A stretch of DNA of 64,000 nucleotides, from the NCBI GenBank assembly GCA_013368445.1, contig JAACJO010000023.1:186001-250000 (forward strand), written 5' to 3'. The position numbers and the translations under genes are program-made. Origin of the DNA: Leucocoprinus leucothites (taxonomy: Eukaryota; Basidiomycota; Agaricomycetes; Agaricales; Agaricaceae). Shown piece by piece: positions 36,011-48,404 of this stretch (position 1 is the first letter of the stretch; every line of letters begins with the position of its first letter). The notes beneath the pieces were generated by a model. That model saw only the letters and a program-made list of their open reading frames with translations. It did not search any database and was not told where the DNA came from.

Positions 36011-38745
36011 AATATGAGGTTGAATTCGAGTGTGCGATTCCAACCAAGTCCAAAAACTCTGATGGCCTCAACGTCAACGACGTCTCAGCCTATCGCCCTC
36101 CCATCGTCCACGCAAATCCCAATGCTGCAGGCTCCTATGTTGACTTCCAGATGGCCGATGGCTCGTACACGAGCTCCAGTGGTCCCTTCAACCCAGCTTC
36201 TTACACCCGTCACTTTCTAGGCTCGCCTATTTCATGGCGCGCTTCGTCCTTCAATGCTGGATCGTTTACCCAGCGTACTGCAGAGCAGTCGTTCCAGGGC
36301 TCGATAGAGTGAGTCTTTGCCCTTGTGCTTTCTTATCGCTCTGACCTCGTACTAGTGCGAATGAAATGCGCTATGGTCGCACGCCCTCTTCCGTTGCCGA
36401 GAACCGCGACTCGCTTCTAAACGCTTTGAACCTCTTTGACCGTGAAGGGAACTCGTACGTTCGACTTATCCCCCTGTTTTTCTTCTGCTCAAGAGCCGTC
36501 TTGCAGTGCCGTAATTACACTTGCTGTGGTCTCCATCTCAACGACCTCCACGCGCTGCTGGAACACTTCGAAGCAGTCCACATTGTGCTCGTCAACGGTG
36601 ATGTGCAGAATCCCCAGATGCAAATTCCTTTCAACCCGATCGCAAATCCGGTCCCCGCGTCCCTGCCCTCGGAATCTCCAGCTGCTTTTGATCCAGATGA
36701 TATGGAGTTGGAGCTCGACCTAGACAACACCACGGCATGTCTTGCACCCCCGGTGACGACCGCACATTCGTCGCCCTCGTCGGGTGCACCCTCTCCCCCT
36801 GATACTCCCATCTCGACACCCCTGTCTGCGTGGCCCTCACCTCACGCATTCCGCTCGCATCATATCACCCCCGCTTCATCGCAACCTCCTTCTCCGCGAT
36901 CTAAGACTGCTGCTCCGACGCGTGCCTCCTCTCCTGTATCCGCATCCGCTTTGCGCCCTAATCTCAGCCTCAATCTTGGGGGTGCCTCCGCTTTTTCCCG
37001 CGCTCATGCCCCATCGCCACATATTCTGAGCAATCCCGAAGATGCTTTCAACTCCTATGCCCGCTTTTCTCAGGATTATTCTTCGGATCTTCCTGGAGCT
37101 CAGTTCAATGCAGCTCCAGCCGATGAGGCCAGTATGGTTACCAATCCTCCCCAGAATATCAACTGGCAACAGAAAGGTGTCCAGCACCAGAGTGGTTGCG
37201 TTCCCCCAGCTTTGCTGTTCTCAAGCAGCACGACGGCCACCCCGGTGAGCACACCTGGAGGTTCCCGAGTCCCGAGTCCCAGCGGTTATGCCCAGGCTGT
37301 TGCGCAGGCTCATGCGCAACAAGCTCGTCAGGCCCAAAGTTCCGCTTCGATGCCTACGACGCCCATCTCTTCCACCCCATCTCGTGCCCCTTCCCTCTCA
37401 CGCACATCTTCCAATGCAAGCCCATCCCTCCTCCTTAGTAAGCCCTTCAAATGCCCAAAGCCTAACTGTAACAAGAGTTACAAGCAAGCGAACGGCTTGA
37501 AGTACCATATGACCCACGGTAGCTGCAACTTTGCACCCCCGAAAGACCTGGAGCACGTGAAAGATCTTTTGGAGAGGAAGAAGCGCGAGCGAGAGAGGGA
37601 GCGGGAGAGGGACTTGAGCCTCGGTCGACTTGTGTCGAGTGCCCTGACTACCCCGACAACGAGCGGACCCGCCACTCCCACCACCGAACTGGCAGCAGAG
37701 TACGGCATTACCGAGATGGATCTTCGAGAAGTTGAAAGAGAGGCCGAAAGAAGGCTTAGACCCTTCGCTTGTGGCGTCGGAGACTGTCAACGGCGGTACA
37801 AGAACATGAATGGTCTTCGGTACCACTATCAGCATTCTGGCGAACATGGAGCACAAGGACTGGCGCTTCTCGCCAGCGGGCAGCATGAGTGTTTGCAGGG
37901 AGCTAAGAGGGGACATCACAACAGCCACAACTCGCAGCAGCAATCGCAAGCCCATCAACCTCAGAACCAGTACGCGACTGTCGAGGACCGGGAAGGCAAA
38001 AAGCGGCTGGTAATTCGACCCATGGTCCCGCAGCCGCAGTCTCATGGGCAACAGGTCCAAGTTCAAGAGCAGCGGAATAATACCAAAGTTGGCAACGGCG
38101 CATCGGTCATGGTGCCAGTCACCGTCTGCGACCAACAAGCACAGCAGCAATCCCCTGTTCCACAGCAGAATACCACCCAGATTCATGTTACTCCCATCGT
38201 AGTTTCTCCTTCGGTTTCTCAGCAAGGACAGCAGCAGCAACAGCAGTCGACGGCCGTTTACGCAGGCCAGGTCGGTGTCTTCATTTTCTCAGGTCGAGTA
38301 TTTATCTGACTGGTATTGGTTGTAGTACTCTCCCTCCTCCCAGCAGCCGAACCCATACGCGTACGCTTGTTATACACCCCCAGCGGCCTCGAACAATTCA
38401 GTCTCGCAAGTCTCGCCGTCCGTACACTCGAATAATTCTCCTGTTAGGCAAAATCCCACCCCGGTTGCTTCCCCTACGGCAACAAACGGTTATCAACAAC
38501 AAGCTGGATATTTTGGCGGCGCGTCCACCGCATATCTTGGGATGACCGGGATGAGCCTGGGTCTCGGGTTGACTCACGGCGGCGCAAGTTCATTGATGGG
38601 AATACAGGGTGGCGGCTACTCCCAACCGACACAAGCCCAACTGGCGGCGTTCCACCAACAGCTGAAGGAGCAATACCGAGATTACGCTAACCAAGTCCAG
38701 CACCAGCAGCAGGCACAAGAAACGAAGGAAGGTGCGACCACATAG
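36011..38745 (+). CDS. Sfp1-like C2H2 zinc-finger transcription factor (5' end unresolved)
   Basis: Nuclear regulator resembling yeast Sfp1, which controls ribosome biogenesis and cell size. The coding frame reads KSKNSDGLNVNDVSAYRPP from about 36047 and is open back to 36011. No ATG lies in that frame, so a first exon upstream is missing. Introns follow GSI (near 36309), NREGNS (near 36452) and AVYAGQ (near 38269). Two C2H2 fingers are separated by about 80 residues: FKCPKPNCNKSYKQANGLKYH, written here only up to its histidine, at about 37440-37530, and FACGVGDCQRRYKNMNGLRYH at about 37760-37830. A Lys/Arg/Glu run lies between them. Ser/Pro-rich N-terminal and Gln-rich C-terminal regions flank them. 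The split-finger layout with NGLKYH/NGLRYH is the Sfp1 hallmark. Stop at 38743-38745. Confidence 0.82.
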
Positions 38746-41700
38746 AGTGCGCCCAAAAGTATTTTATCTTTAATTGCGTTTTTATGTCTTCTTGATTCTA
38801 TTGTGTTGCTTTTCTTCGTCTCCTTGCAGTGTGTCTTGGTTTATTGTACTCTTTGTCTCTGTACGATTTATTGTCGGTTACCCCAAACACCATATCTTGT
38901 AATTTGTGCTCGCCTGTTTACACCACTGTCGTTTGCTTTCCTTTTTTTTTTCTTCTTCTTCGCATATGTATTCCGTATTCATGGTGATCCGCGGTATCTT
39001 GCCTGTTGCTGCTGCCTAGCGTCGTTATATGCGCTGTGGACTCGACTTGACGGAGAAGGTGGTAGAAGAAGGTTGTGGTCGCGGTCAGGGGTAGAGGACT
39101 CGCCATCGCCGACAGCGTTATCGCACAATCGCATCTCGACTGGGAGAAAAGAATACTCCGTTTTTCTTGCCTTTCGGTGGCCCTGCATATATGCGCCTAT
39201 GCACGATTCTCCGCGTATATGCGCATGGACCTTACCTTGCGAACGTCTCCGTCTCCTTTTCTCGACATGGTGGTATACCGAAGGGGATGGAGACGTTTAC
39301 CTTGGCCGTCGACGCAAGAGACAAAATCCAAAGTACAGGAGACTTGGCCCCGTCCGGGTATCCGCAAAAATAATCTTTATTTTTTCGTGTTATAGAGTTG
39401 GCTTTTCTTCCAGCCCCTCCCGTCCTCTTACCCCCTACTCCGTTGTTTATATTCTCATATCTGCGTATCATCTATTCCTCTTTTCCTTTCAGGTCTCCCA
39501 GCAATTTGGAGGCCGTTCTGATCTAGTTTAAAAGAGAAAGTATCGTATATTACTCGTAACAATAGTACATAGTCTCCATTTTCTGTCTTATCCTTCTTTT
39601 TGGCCCTCCAGTTTGCCATCCCTCGAATTGATTTCGCTGGGGTTTTTGTACATAGAAAACTTGTACATCTATTTTACAACCACTTCAATTAACTCAGCCA
39701 AAATAAATTACATTACTTACTTTTTGTACCTCTTTGATTCGAAGACACGGAAATCAATATTACATTTGTGGAGCATGTACGAGTAGATGGGTAGCACCAC
39801 AACGTTTATCGCTTCGATACCTGATTGGAGAGACGTGAAAGGGCGGGCGCTGTCTATGGTGTTCGCGGGTGTGATGGCTCTCCCATGAAGCGACCAAGAA
39901 CGAGTTCAATGCCAAGTAGTATCAGGTTCGAATCTAATTTTACGATACGTGTGTATATCATGCTTTGAGGAGATAAGCAGTGCTTGGGCAGTCCTTCTGA
40001 TGGAGTAATTAAACGCACAAGTGATATTAATACATAATTGTCAACACACACTCATTTATCATACGATTATCTGCCACACAATAGAAGGGCAAGGGGGGAC
40101 TTGAGACGCCCAGAACCTATGCTTTTCGTGCTTCATGTTATTTCGGGTCAGGCCACGAGGGATGAGGTGTGAACTCAGAGTCGAGAGCTCTGAAAAACTA
40201 CCGTCTTCACTGATATCTCAAAACGTATAGTCAGTGCCGCTGTGAACACAATCAAGTTAGTAACCCCCTTACTCCGAGTGAGCGCGCTGAGGAAACAATC
40301 AGAACCCCCACTTTAATAGTCCAAGTATACTGTGAGATGAGAAAGCTAGAAGCATCATGTCAACGAATACAAAGAGATTCCGCCACGAGCGGAAGTTGGG
40401 CATACATTTCGAAGTTGTTGGCTGAAACGGGGATGAGGATGCCTGATAGCTTGGAGCTTCAAGAATAGGTGAGGCAACCTTGGCATGCCACGAGTGCTTT
40501 GACAATTGAGATGTAATCAGACCTGAGGTTTAATTGACCGTATACTGCAGTGTTAACATAGAACTGCGCGTGTCGGTGACTGTGCGCGGACCACACAAGG
40601 CACAGCAGTCGGGAGGTATACCGGTGGTGTGGTTTGTTTTGGACATCGGATGTTGTTTTGTCCCTGTTCGGGGGCTATTTATGGACCGTCTTATCTGATT
40701 CGTTTGATGGTAGAAGTAAATGGGGTGATATTTTTGGCCCAAGGTGCGGCAAGGGTGTTGAGTCTGTGGGATTTGTGTGGAACGGCGTGGGGAGAGACAG
40801 TAAGAATTGGTAGTAACAGCGAGGGGTCTGCGTAGACTTGGCGGGAGAACATTGGTTGAAGGTGGTGACGTCAGTAACCGCTCCCATACTACACAGGAGG
40901 TCGTTCTAATGACCAAGGTCCAACTTGTAGGTCCCCCCACTAATATCTTGAGGGTACGCCGATGGGAGTCGGGCAAGCTCTCTAATTTGACACCTCTGTT
41001 CCGGGGTTGTCGATGATCTACAAACAACCCGTCAAAGCACCTCAAACCTGACCGGAAGTTGCCCCAGCCAATGGCGCTCAACCTCGAGGCTTCGGGCTCG
41101 GGATCGATATGCCACGCTGCTGTAAAGAGGCTGTTCCAAAGACAAACCAGATTCCTAACATATGGTACCACATTGCGCTATCATAGGTCTCTCACAGGCG
41201 CGATTTGATGGGCCAGGGCTTTGTCATCTCCCTACCAGCCAATAGGCAAGCAAGGGAGAGACTTGTGTATTATAGCCGGGGTCGGCAGTCATCGGTCTGG
41301 TTCATGTCGGTTCACTCGTAGCTCCCATCAATGGATGACCAGAGTGTGTGTTCCGACGTCGGTGCTAGGAGTGGGTAGTGATGAGGGTCCAATGTAGCCT
41401 TGGCGCCTTGGTAATGAGCATATGCACGTCGTTGGAACAGGCTAATGATTTAGCCAGACCGGGGAAGGCCAAACCTCGAAGTAGATATTCAACAATTATT
41501 TTACACAGAATAATACCTTGACTTTGGATCACAAGTGAGCTCGAAACATATCCAGATTAAGTGCTAGCCTGTACATAGTTCATGCATTCATGGCGAGCAT
41601 CCAGGAGTTTGGCGTGTGCGCAATGTGTACGTTGTGTTTGTGTCAGTGGCTGATATATAGCACAGCCAAATATACGACAAATATAGCGCTCTGATGATTG

Positions 41701-42556
41701 ATCCTCGAATGATTCAGCCGCTCAGCTGCGTGAATTGGTCACCAAACCCGTTTACTCCGCTCTGTACCGTTCCCAGCCGGCCTTCAGTGAACCACCTTCC
41801 ATAGTGACTTGGGATGGAGGTTGGAGTAACGATACTGCGCAATGACACCTGTCTACGACATCTCTTTCTCGTTCCGACTCTCAATCACCACATCGCTTTC
41901 AGTTCCCTTCCCAACGCGGTTCTCCTGTCAATTATGAGCTCTCCCGGACCCGAGGATGCTTGAGCGGGATTACCTCCTCAGTGATCGTTGGGACAACGTC
42001 AATCTCCTGATTTCCGGTGTTAATCACGCTCAAATCCGTAAAGCATCTGACATTCCAGGCCTTAGGCTGATTGAATACATCAATCCGTTCGCATGTGTTC
42101 CTATCTACACTATACCCGCGTTGGAGACGACGGAAGTCAGTGTCCAACGTGGGCCTTGTTGATACCCTGACTCTAAAAATAGACTCGTCACTGCTCAGAT
42201 GCTGTCTCCAAGGCTCCAGAATTCAATATATACAATAAATTCAAAAGAAACCTCTTGATTCTCAAGGATATACACGCTCTATGGCATTCCGGCTAATCGG
42301 CCACGCACAAAACGGATTGCTTCTTACTGAATCCGGATACTCCTTGTGCTCACCCATGCTGAGATAGACGCTACCTTCGAGAAAGCATATCTACCCAAAG
42401 CCTCGTGACAATATACTCAAATGTCTTTGGTTAATCTTGTGGGACCTCCTCGGACACAGCGAACTGCAATAAATGACACCCGGCTTGTTCAAATTCCGGA
42501 GTTCAGCTCTTGCTACATCTTCTCCCCAGCTTAAGCCGCTCGACTGCTTAAAGAGG
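38746..42556. other. 3' UTR and long intergenic region
   Basis: The first kilobase is pyrimidine- and T-rich and is probably the 3' UTR of the zinc-finger gene. It contains a 242-codon open frame at 38803-39531 of low complexity, which I do not call a gene. Further right, a 213-codon minus-strand frame at 40530-41171 has no motif, no intron pattern and an unlikely composition. From 41200 to 42550 nothing coding was recognised. Confidence 0.5.
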
Positions 42557-44052
42557 ATGGCCTTCAACACCACGGCTGCTGAACTAGACCACGACGTTCT
42601 TCTGGAGCTCATATATCGGCAACAAATCAACCAGGTGCGTTGAGTTTAAGCGTTGTGTATTATACGTTTATCTTGGTGACCAATGGCTCCTAGTACTTTA
42701 ATGGTGAGGATAGACACTCTTACCGCGATCGCGAAAACTGATAAATTTCCACGAAGTTGCGAGCGTCTCATATTGGGTCGGTGACCTCTTCTTGCTTGAC
42801 AAGTGTATATCTGAATATCCATAGCTTTACGAAAGCTTCTTGACGATCATTCCGGAGATTGCACTCATCTGGTCTTCCCCATGGTCGAAAATTAAAGTCC
42901 TTTACCTGTTAACAAAGTATGGTCCTATCATAGACTCGGCCTTGGCAATATTAAGTGAGCCGAGGGTCTGACCCTTCATGCCTCTGCAGCTTACCTTTGC
43001 AGCAGTATTTGTCCCAACACAAATAACAGCAGCAGACTGCAAGGACCTCTATGTTGCTCATACAAGTAGGCGTACCACAGTCCCCCTCTCTATCGTAATA
43101 TTCTTACACATGATATTCTCGTCACCGATAGTCTCTTTATACATCGGTATTGTCCTAGCCGAAGGTGAGAGCCATAAAAATCTGACCCCCCCCCCCATCC
43201 CATTAGTAACATGTTCAGTCATGCTCGTATATCGGGTTTGGGTCGTCTGGAATAAAGACAAGCGCCTGGGGATCTTTCTCTTTCTCTTTAGCCTGATATC
43301 TGTCGGGACCGCTACTGGCTTAACGGTCGCTTTAGTGAACTCCTTTGTGGGTGAGTATTCTTCCCGAAACTTTTGTTGGGTATTTCAATGTGCGATTTTC
43401 CAGTGATGGCCCCTCAACCACCCCACGCATGTACTATCGTATCCGAGATCGGCCCCCTGCAGACGGCTTCATTGTCATTCATTCTTGGTTATGCTTTCGG
43501 TAGGTTCAGCCCCGCCATTCTCTGACTTTCCGTTTTTCTGACCATCCCTTCTGTTTAGTCCTGACTTTTCTCATGGCACTTCAGTATCTCCACACCCGCA
43601 GTATGTCAATGATCAGTCGAATTTGGAAGCACGCATCGCTAAATCTATCGTTAGGAGAGGGCCCTTATGCAGGCGCTTTCGTCAGAGCAGCTCAGTTGGA
43701 CGGTGAGCGTCTTCAATAGCTCAGATGACTTTCATGTGCAACTTGAACGCTCACTTCCATGCTTTAACAGGCCTTGTTCCATATTTATTCGTTTTATGTG
43801 AGCTAACTATCTTCCTCACCAATTTCTCAGTGATCTCAATCAGAAGATTGAATCACAAAGTGATTTCATTTTGCAGTTTGCTCACAACAGTATTTGCTGT
43901 GCCGGTGAGTTTGCAGACAGCGGTCTGTATCCTCAGATGCTAACGCCGGAATTCAGCGAGGATATGGCGCACTCTTACTTCGGTCGGTTATGTCTCATTC
44001 CTGGGTTTTGAATGTGCTAATTATGCCGCAGATATCAGCGGATAACCCATAG
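42557..44052 (+). CDS. DUF6533 seven-transmembrane protein
   Basis: Basidiomycete-specific integral membrane family of unknown function. Start ATG 42557 (MAFNTTAAELDHDVLLELIY). Many short exons are needed. A GTCGGT donor after TYR-TRP at about 42776 joins VASVSYW to LYESFLTIIPEIALIW, restoring the DUF6533 block (VAS..hhhY...LTh..EI.LIW..PW....hLYLLTKY). Next come PIIDSALAIL joined to VFVPTQITAADCKDLY, with the conserved Cys. ISLYIGIVLAE joined to MLVYRVWVVWNKDKRLGIF follows, and then hydrophobic helices around PQPPHACTIV, FLMALQYLHTR and LVPYLFVLCELTIFL. After a last intron the frame ends at 44050-44052. About seven hydrophobic segments fit the family. Function unknown; exon boundaries are by family alignment. 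Confidence 0.75.
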
Positions 44053-45958
44053 CCTTGTAGCATGCCGAGTAATTCTTCAGACCAAAGCTCGCTATCGACG
44101 ACAACAGAGAAGTTTAAGGATGTTTGTGTAGACTCCATAAGATAAAGTGTATTTTTACAGGTGATTGTTTGCGGCCACCATTGACGACACCTTCACGGGA
44201 ATGCTTGGCAAGCCTCTTTCAGAGTTCTGATCTTGATCAAAGTGGCGCCGCCTTGGTTGCCAGTGCCAGCAGTAAATGGCGCATTTGACTCCCAAATTGC
44301 CACAGAAATGAACTCATATGCATAGAAAATGTGCGGTAATTTAGTTCTATGTTCGTCGGTTCAAGTCAAAAGGTCCCCAAGCAATAAGCTCTGGGTTCGT
44401 GGTTCAAGAATGTTACCTCATGGTTCACAATTTGTTGTCTCTGCCGCTCCTCGAGGGCGGCCGATGCCGACCGCTAGCTTTCTGTCTTTGAAATGGATGG
44501 CTTAATTGATCCTATCCCGGTCGTAACGACGCGTATCACTCCAATAATCGTGAGGGTCTTCCCGACTGAAGATAGGTGATAGACCATACAGAATATTCAC
44601 ATGATCGTGGTTCTGATAGCCCGAGTGCCACTAGTTCCTCTTGTACTAGTTGACAGATCGAATCTAGAATATGACCGTTACGTAGTGATCTTGACTCTGA
44701 ACCCAGAAGGGCTAATCTGGGACAGCCACAGAGAGACTTGTGGTGCCTCATACTGCATTAATAGTCGTCCTCATCTCGGCATCTGGGAACTCTAATCTGT
44801 CTTACGACTGCCACAGCTGATCGATCAGAGGAGCATTGGTCCTGCCTTGGATAAATGAACCCGCAGCGACAGCCAGAACTGTGCTGTTCCCTATTTAAGA
44901 TCCCGAGGAAGCAAAAGTCACGGGTGTCTGCTGCCACTCAATATCGCTTCCAGCCCCAGACAACTCTTTGTCAAGTCCAGTCATCTGACATAGTAATACT
45001 GCGGAGGTTTCGCTGCTTTAACAAAGCCGACTCGCCTTCCACGGGCTCCAAGGTGGCCACTACCTTGGCGCAAGTATACATCAGCGAAAACTCCTTCAGC
45101 CTGGACATATGCCCTTCTAGGTCACCTGTGGCTCTCCGGCTCCCTTCCGGAGTTGGAATATCCCCCACTTGTAAATACTAGATTTGGTCTGCAAAATGAT
45201 CCCCGCACATAGCGCCTATCAAAACTGTGTTTCTGGCCTTTTCGTCCGATCGGTTATTCTCGGAGTGGTGTGATGTGTGTCTATTTACAGGCTTGTACCC
45301 TGGACTGTAATGTGTTCAGGGGTAAGTCATCCAGTAAACGATCGAAAGAGCTCACTTTTCAGCCTCATCATTACACTTTGAAGCTCAGAAGGTCATCAGC
45401 AATTTAACCAGATATGCCATTCGAAACAGTAGAATTCTGCGGTATTCCTCAGCGCCAAAGACAGGCACCATGGTGACAATAATTGAGTCAGAGCCATCCG
45501 ACTTTGAAGGAGATGACCGTGCGAGAGGAACGCGAACTGACGTAAACATCAATACAGTGCTCAACGTTAACTACAACGTCTGCCACTGGGCGAATGCTTC
45601 GATGTCGAGATTCATGGGACAAAACTCGACCCGTCTATTCGTCGTGACATTAGTGGACCCCTGGGGTGTTACCGGGCTTCAAGGCGGCCAGCATCTGCTC
45701 TGATGTTCGAACTCTTGCCGACTCTTGAGTGTATAAAGATGATGGAGCTTCGAGTCAAAGAATTGCCGAAACATGATAACCGTGTTATGCGAATCGTTGA
45801 TCAGCCAAGTGCCGGGCGGCAGTCTGCGGGGGTTCGCCGCAATCGGGGAAGAGTCGGACTCGCTAAGGGTGTGTCAGGGTGTGTAAAGGGTACAAAACAG
45901 GGGCCCTGCGCTCTCCAGCCGTTGGCTTTCCCCTCTCTGTTCCCTCTCCACGATATTG
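44053..45958. other. Intergenic, no gene recognised
   Basis: About 1.9 kb. A frame at 44855-45181 (+, 108 codons) lacks motifs. The last 280 bases, from about 45680, are the promoter of transporter 1 and are partly repeated upstream of transporter 2 (from about 48156), so the duplicated unit begins here. Confidence 0.5.
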
Positions 45959-47768
45959 ATGACCTCTACCCATACCCACACAGCACTGGGTCCGAATTAT
46001 ACCGAGTCGGGGCCACAACAAGATAGCTATGGGTCGGTTGTGCAAGGCGAGTCAGCCAGTGACCCAGATGATCTCAACACAGGGGGACAGGGAAAACTGC
46101 AAAGAGGTGTTGAAATGGCGAGAGATGTCTACCACCAGAATGTTGGACTGCTACTTGTTGCTGGCGCCCAACTATTTCTCTCCTTCATGAATGTGGCCGT
46201 CAAAAAGTTGAACCGCATTGACCCACCAGTAACAGCACTTCAGGTGTGTGCTAATTTTTATTGACACCCGATGTGCTTAAACTAAGGGACTGCGACGAAG
46301 CTGATTATTGTGCGGATGGTAAGCCCAGGCCTTCTCATTTAGGCTGCTGTGTGACTAACAAAGTTGCAGTCCATCACTTGGATATGTTCGGTCACCTTTA
46401 TGTGAGCACTACAACATTCTACGACCGCGACAAAAATTGAGAGTTCAAGGTTGGCAACGGGGGTACCAGATCCATTGAGGGGACCTGAGGGTGTTCGTTT
46501 GTTGTTTGTAGTCCGTGGACTTTCAGGGTGCGCGATTTACTGTCGGGTTACGGGAGGTGTTTTAATAACTCTTGTGCTTCTTATTCTAGGTTCTTTGGAC
46601 TGTTCGGGATTTACTTCTCATTGAAATATCTTTCGCTCTCTGATGCAACTGTGCTCACGTTCCTCTCGCCTTTGTGTACAGCTGCCGCTGGTGCATTACT
46701 CCTAGGCGAGAAGTTTTCCCGAAAAGAAGCTTTTGCTGGGCGTGCGTATTCGCGGAGAACTGTAAATTGCTTTTTGATTGACTTCGTTCTTATTCAGTCG
46801 TCAGTCTGTGTGGTGTCGTGCTTATCGCCAGACCCCCGTTTATATTTGGAAATGACAACAAGGAGCCCACCGGTGGGATTTTGGAAATCTCAGCAGGAGA
46901 TGTGACGCCTGAACAACGGCTGGCCGCTGTCGGGTATGCTGTCTGACTTGATCTTCGCATATCATCGATTAATTGTAATGTAGGATGGGGCTCGTTGGCG
47001 TGCTGGGTGCAACTGGAGCATGTGAGACCTTTCCTACTAAGTTGGCAACAGCTTGGCTGATCGATCTCTAGACACTTCTTTGCGCGCAATAGGTAAACGT
47101 GCACATCCTTTGCATTCGCTTGTAATGTTCTCTTTCTACTCTGTCGCTGGTGCATCTATCGGGTAAGGCTCCTCATTTTTTTTTTGGCAAGAAGCAGCTA
47201 CCCGAACCCCATTATAGAATGATCGCCACGGATACGCCCTTTATTGTACCCACAAGGCTGGAATGGCTTGGTATGCTGATTATGATCGGCGTCTTTGGAT
47301 TTTTTGCTCAGGTATATTTCATGATCTGCTTCAGCCTCTGGTTATGTTAATTATATGTTCTCTAGATTCTTCTGACTATGGGTCTTGCCCGTGAGACTGC
47401 AGGTCGAGCATCAATGGGAATGTATAGTCAGGTTAGCCTAGCTGATGTTCTGTTATGATGAGGATTTACTGAGATTCTGTGAACAGATCGTTTTTGCAAC
47501 GATTCTTGAAAGAGTGTTTTTCCATACTGTACCCTCCGTTCCCTCCTTTATTGGAACATTCATGATCATATCTTGCGCCCTCTATGTTGCTGTACGTAAC
47601 CCTATGCAATCGCTCAGAGTTCCGTACTTATCCTATCTCTATCAGCTCACGAAAAAGTCGAGCCCGAGTCCAAGAAAGGAGGCCAAGAAGCCGGTGGTGT
47701 TGAGAGATGAGGAAAGAGGACTTCTAGAGCGGAGAAGTGAGGATAGCGATGCTCAGAAGGGCATTTAG
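45959..47768 (+). CDS. EamA/SLC35G-like drug/metabolite transporter, copy A
   Basis: Multi-spanning membrane protein of the drug/metabolite transporter superfamily with two EamA-like halves; substrate unknown. Start ATG 45959 (MTSTHTHTALGPNYTESG). Exons join as DPPVTALQ/LIIVRM/SITWICSVTFM/LATGVPDPLRGPEGVRLL. RGLSG/FFGLFGIYFSLKYLSLSDATV follows, then KEAFAG/VVSLCGVVLIARPPF and VTPEQRLAAVG. GAYTSLRAIGKRAHPLHSLV, IVPTRLEWLGMLIMIGVFGFFAQ/ILLTMGLARETAGRAS and IVFATILERVFF complete the core. About ten hydrophobic helices follow an N-terminal polar tail of about 65 residues. The C-terminal tail is charged. A 54-base stretch before QLTKKSS can be read through or spliced (see findings). Stop at 47766-47768. 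Confidence 0.85.
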
Positions 47769-48404
47769 ACTGAGAGCACTGTGCCTCAGCTTGAACGACC
47801 TCCCAGGTACGAGCATCTTAATCGGGGTTTCATTCATTTTGGGATTTTTGGACGACGATTTGTCATGTCAGGTACCTGTTGCTTCGTAGATACCTGCTAT
47901 GCAGATACGTAGAGAGACGTTAACTTGTGTCCAGTACTTATTTAAAAACAGAGATCTTGAAGAAGTGCGTCTACAACATAATAGTTATTGACGTGGCTCA
48001 CTGCGATAAATAGTACCACTCAATCTTCTGTTGTACATTTAACAACTTTACGGAGAGGTTGTCCAGGGTAACTTTGTTCTGACCCTGCCTTCACTTGTTT
48101 ATGGAACGGTCCGGGAGGACCTTCTTGAGATGATACTGGGCTTCGTAACAACTTGAAGGCGGCCAGCATATGCTTTAATGTTCACATCTATCACTCTCTG
48201 ATTCCCCAGAGTCTAAAGAGAAGATGCCGAGCTGTGCCGAGAGATGGCAGTTCCGGGGACAAAATAGCCGACGTCATGTGCCTCGATCAACCGAGCTCCG
48301 GGCGGCACTTTGCCGCGGCAGGAGAGGGAGTCAATTTTGCGCAGGGTATACAAAACATAACAGCCTCACCATAAGCCCCTTTCTGTGTTCCTTTCACGAT
48401 ATTG
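47769..48404. other. Intergenic between the duplicated transporter genes
   Basis: Holds the 3' region of copy A and the promoter of copy B. The right half repeats the upstream sequence of copy A with many differences. Confidence 0.5.

Noticed and set aside
37398..38240. 280-codon minus-strand frame inside the zinc-finger gene
   Set aside because: It is the antisense shadow of the Gln- and Ser-rich coding exon.
38803..39531. 242-codon open frame after the zinc-finger gene
   Set aside because: Low-complexity, Cys/Phe/Leu-rich translation of a T- and C-rich 3' UTR; no motif and no promoter separation from the upstream gene.
39925..39940. GGTTCGAATCT, like a tRNA T-loop
   Set aside because: No matching acceptor stem, D-arm or anticodon arm could be found around it.
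40530..41171. 213-codon minus-strand open frame
   Set aside because: No recognisable domain, Thr/Pro/Arg-rich composition typical of chance frames, no introns although neighbours have many.
43187..43197. C homopolymer as a frameshift in the DUF6533 gene
   Set aside because: It falls inside a deduced intron, so it does not affect the product.
44615..44665. Stretch whose reverse complement contains CTAGTACAAGAGGAACTAG, like the sarcin-ricin loop of large-subunit rRNA
   Set aside because: Flanking sequence does not match 25S/28S rRNA, and the string is explained by an ACTAGT inverted repeat.
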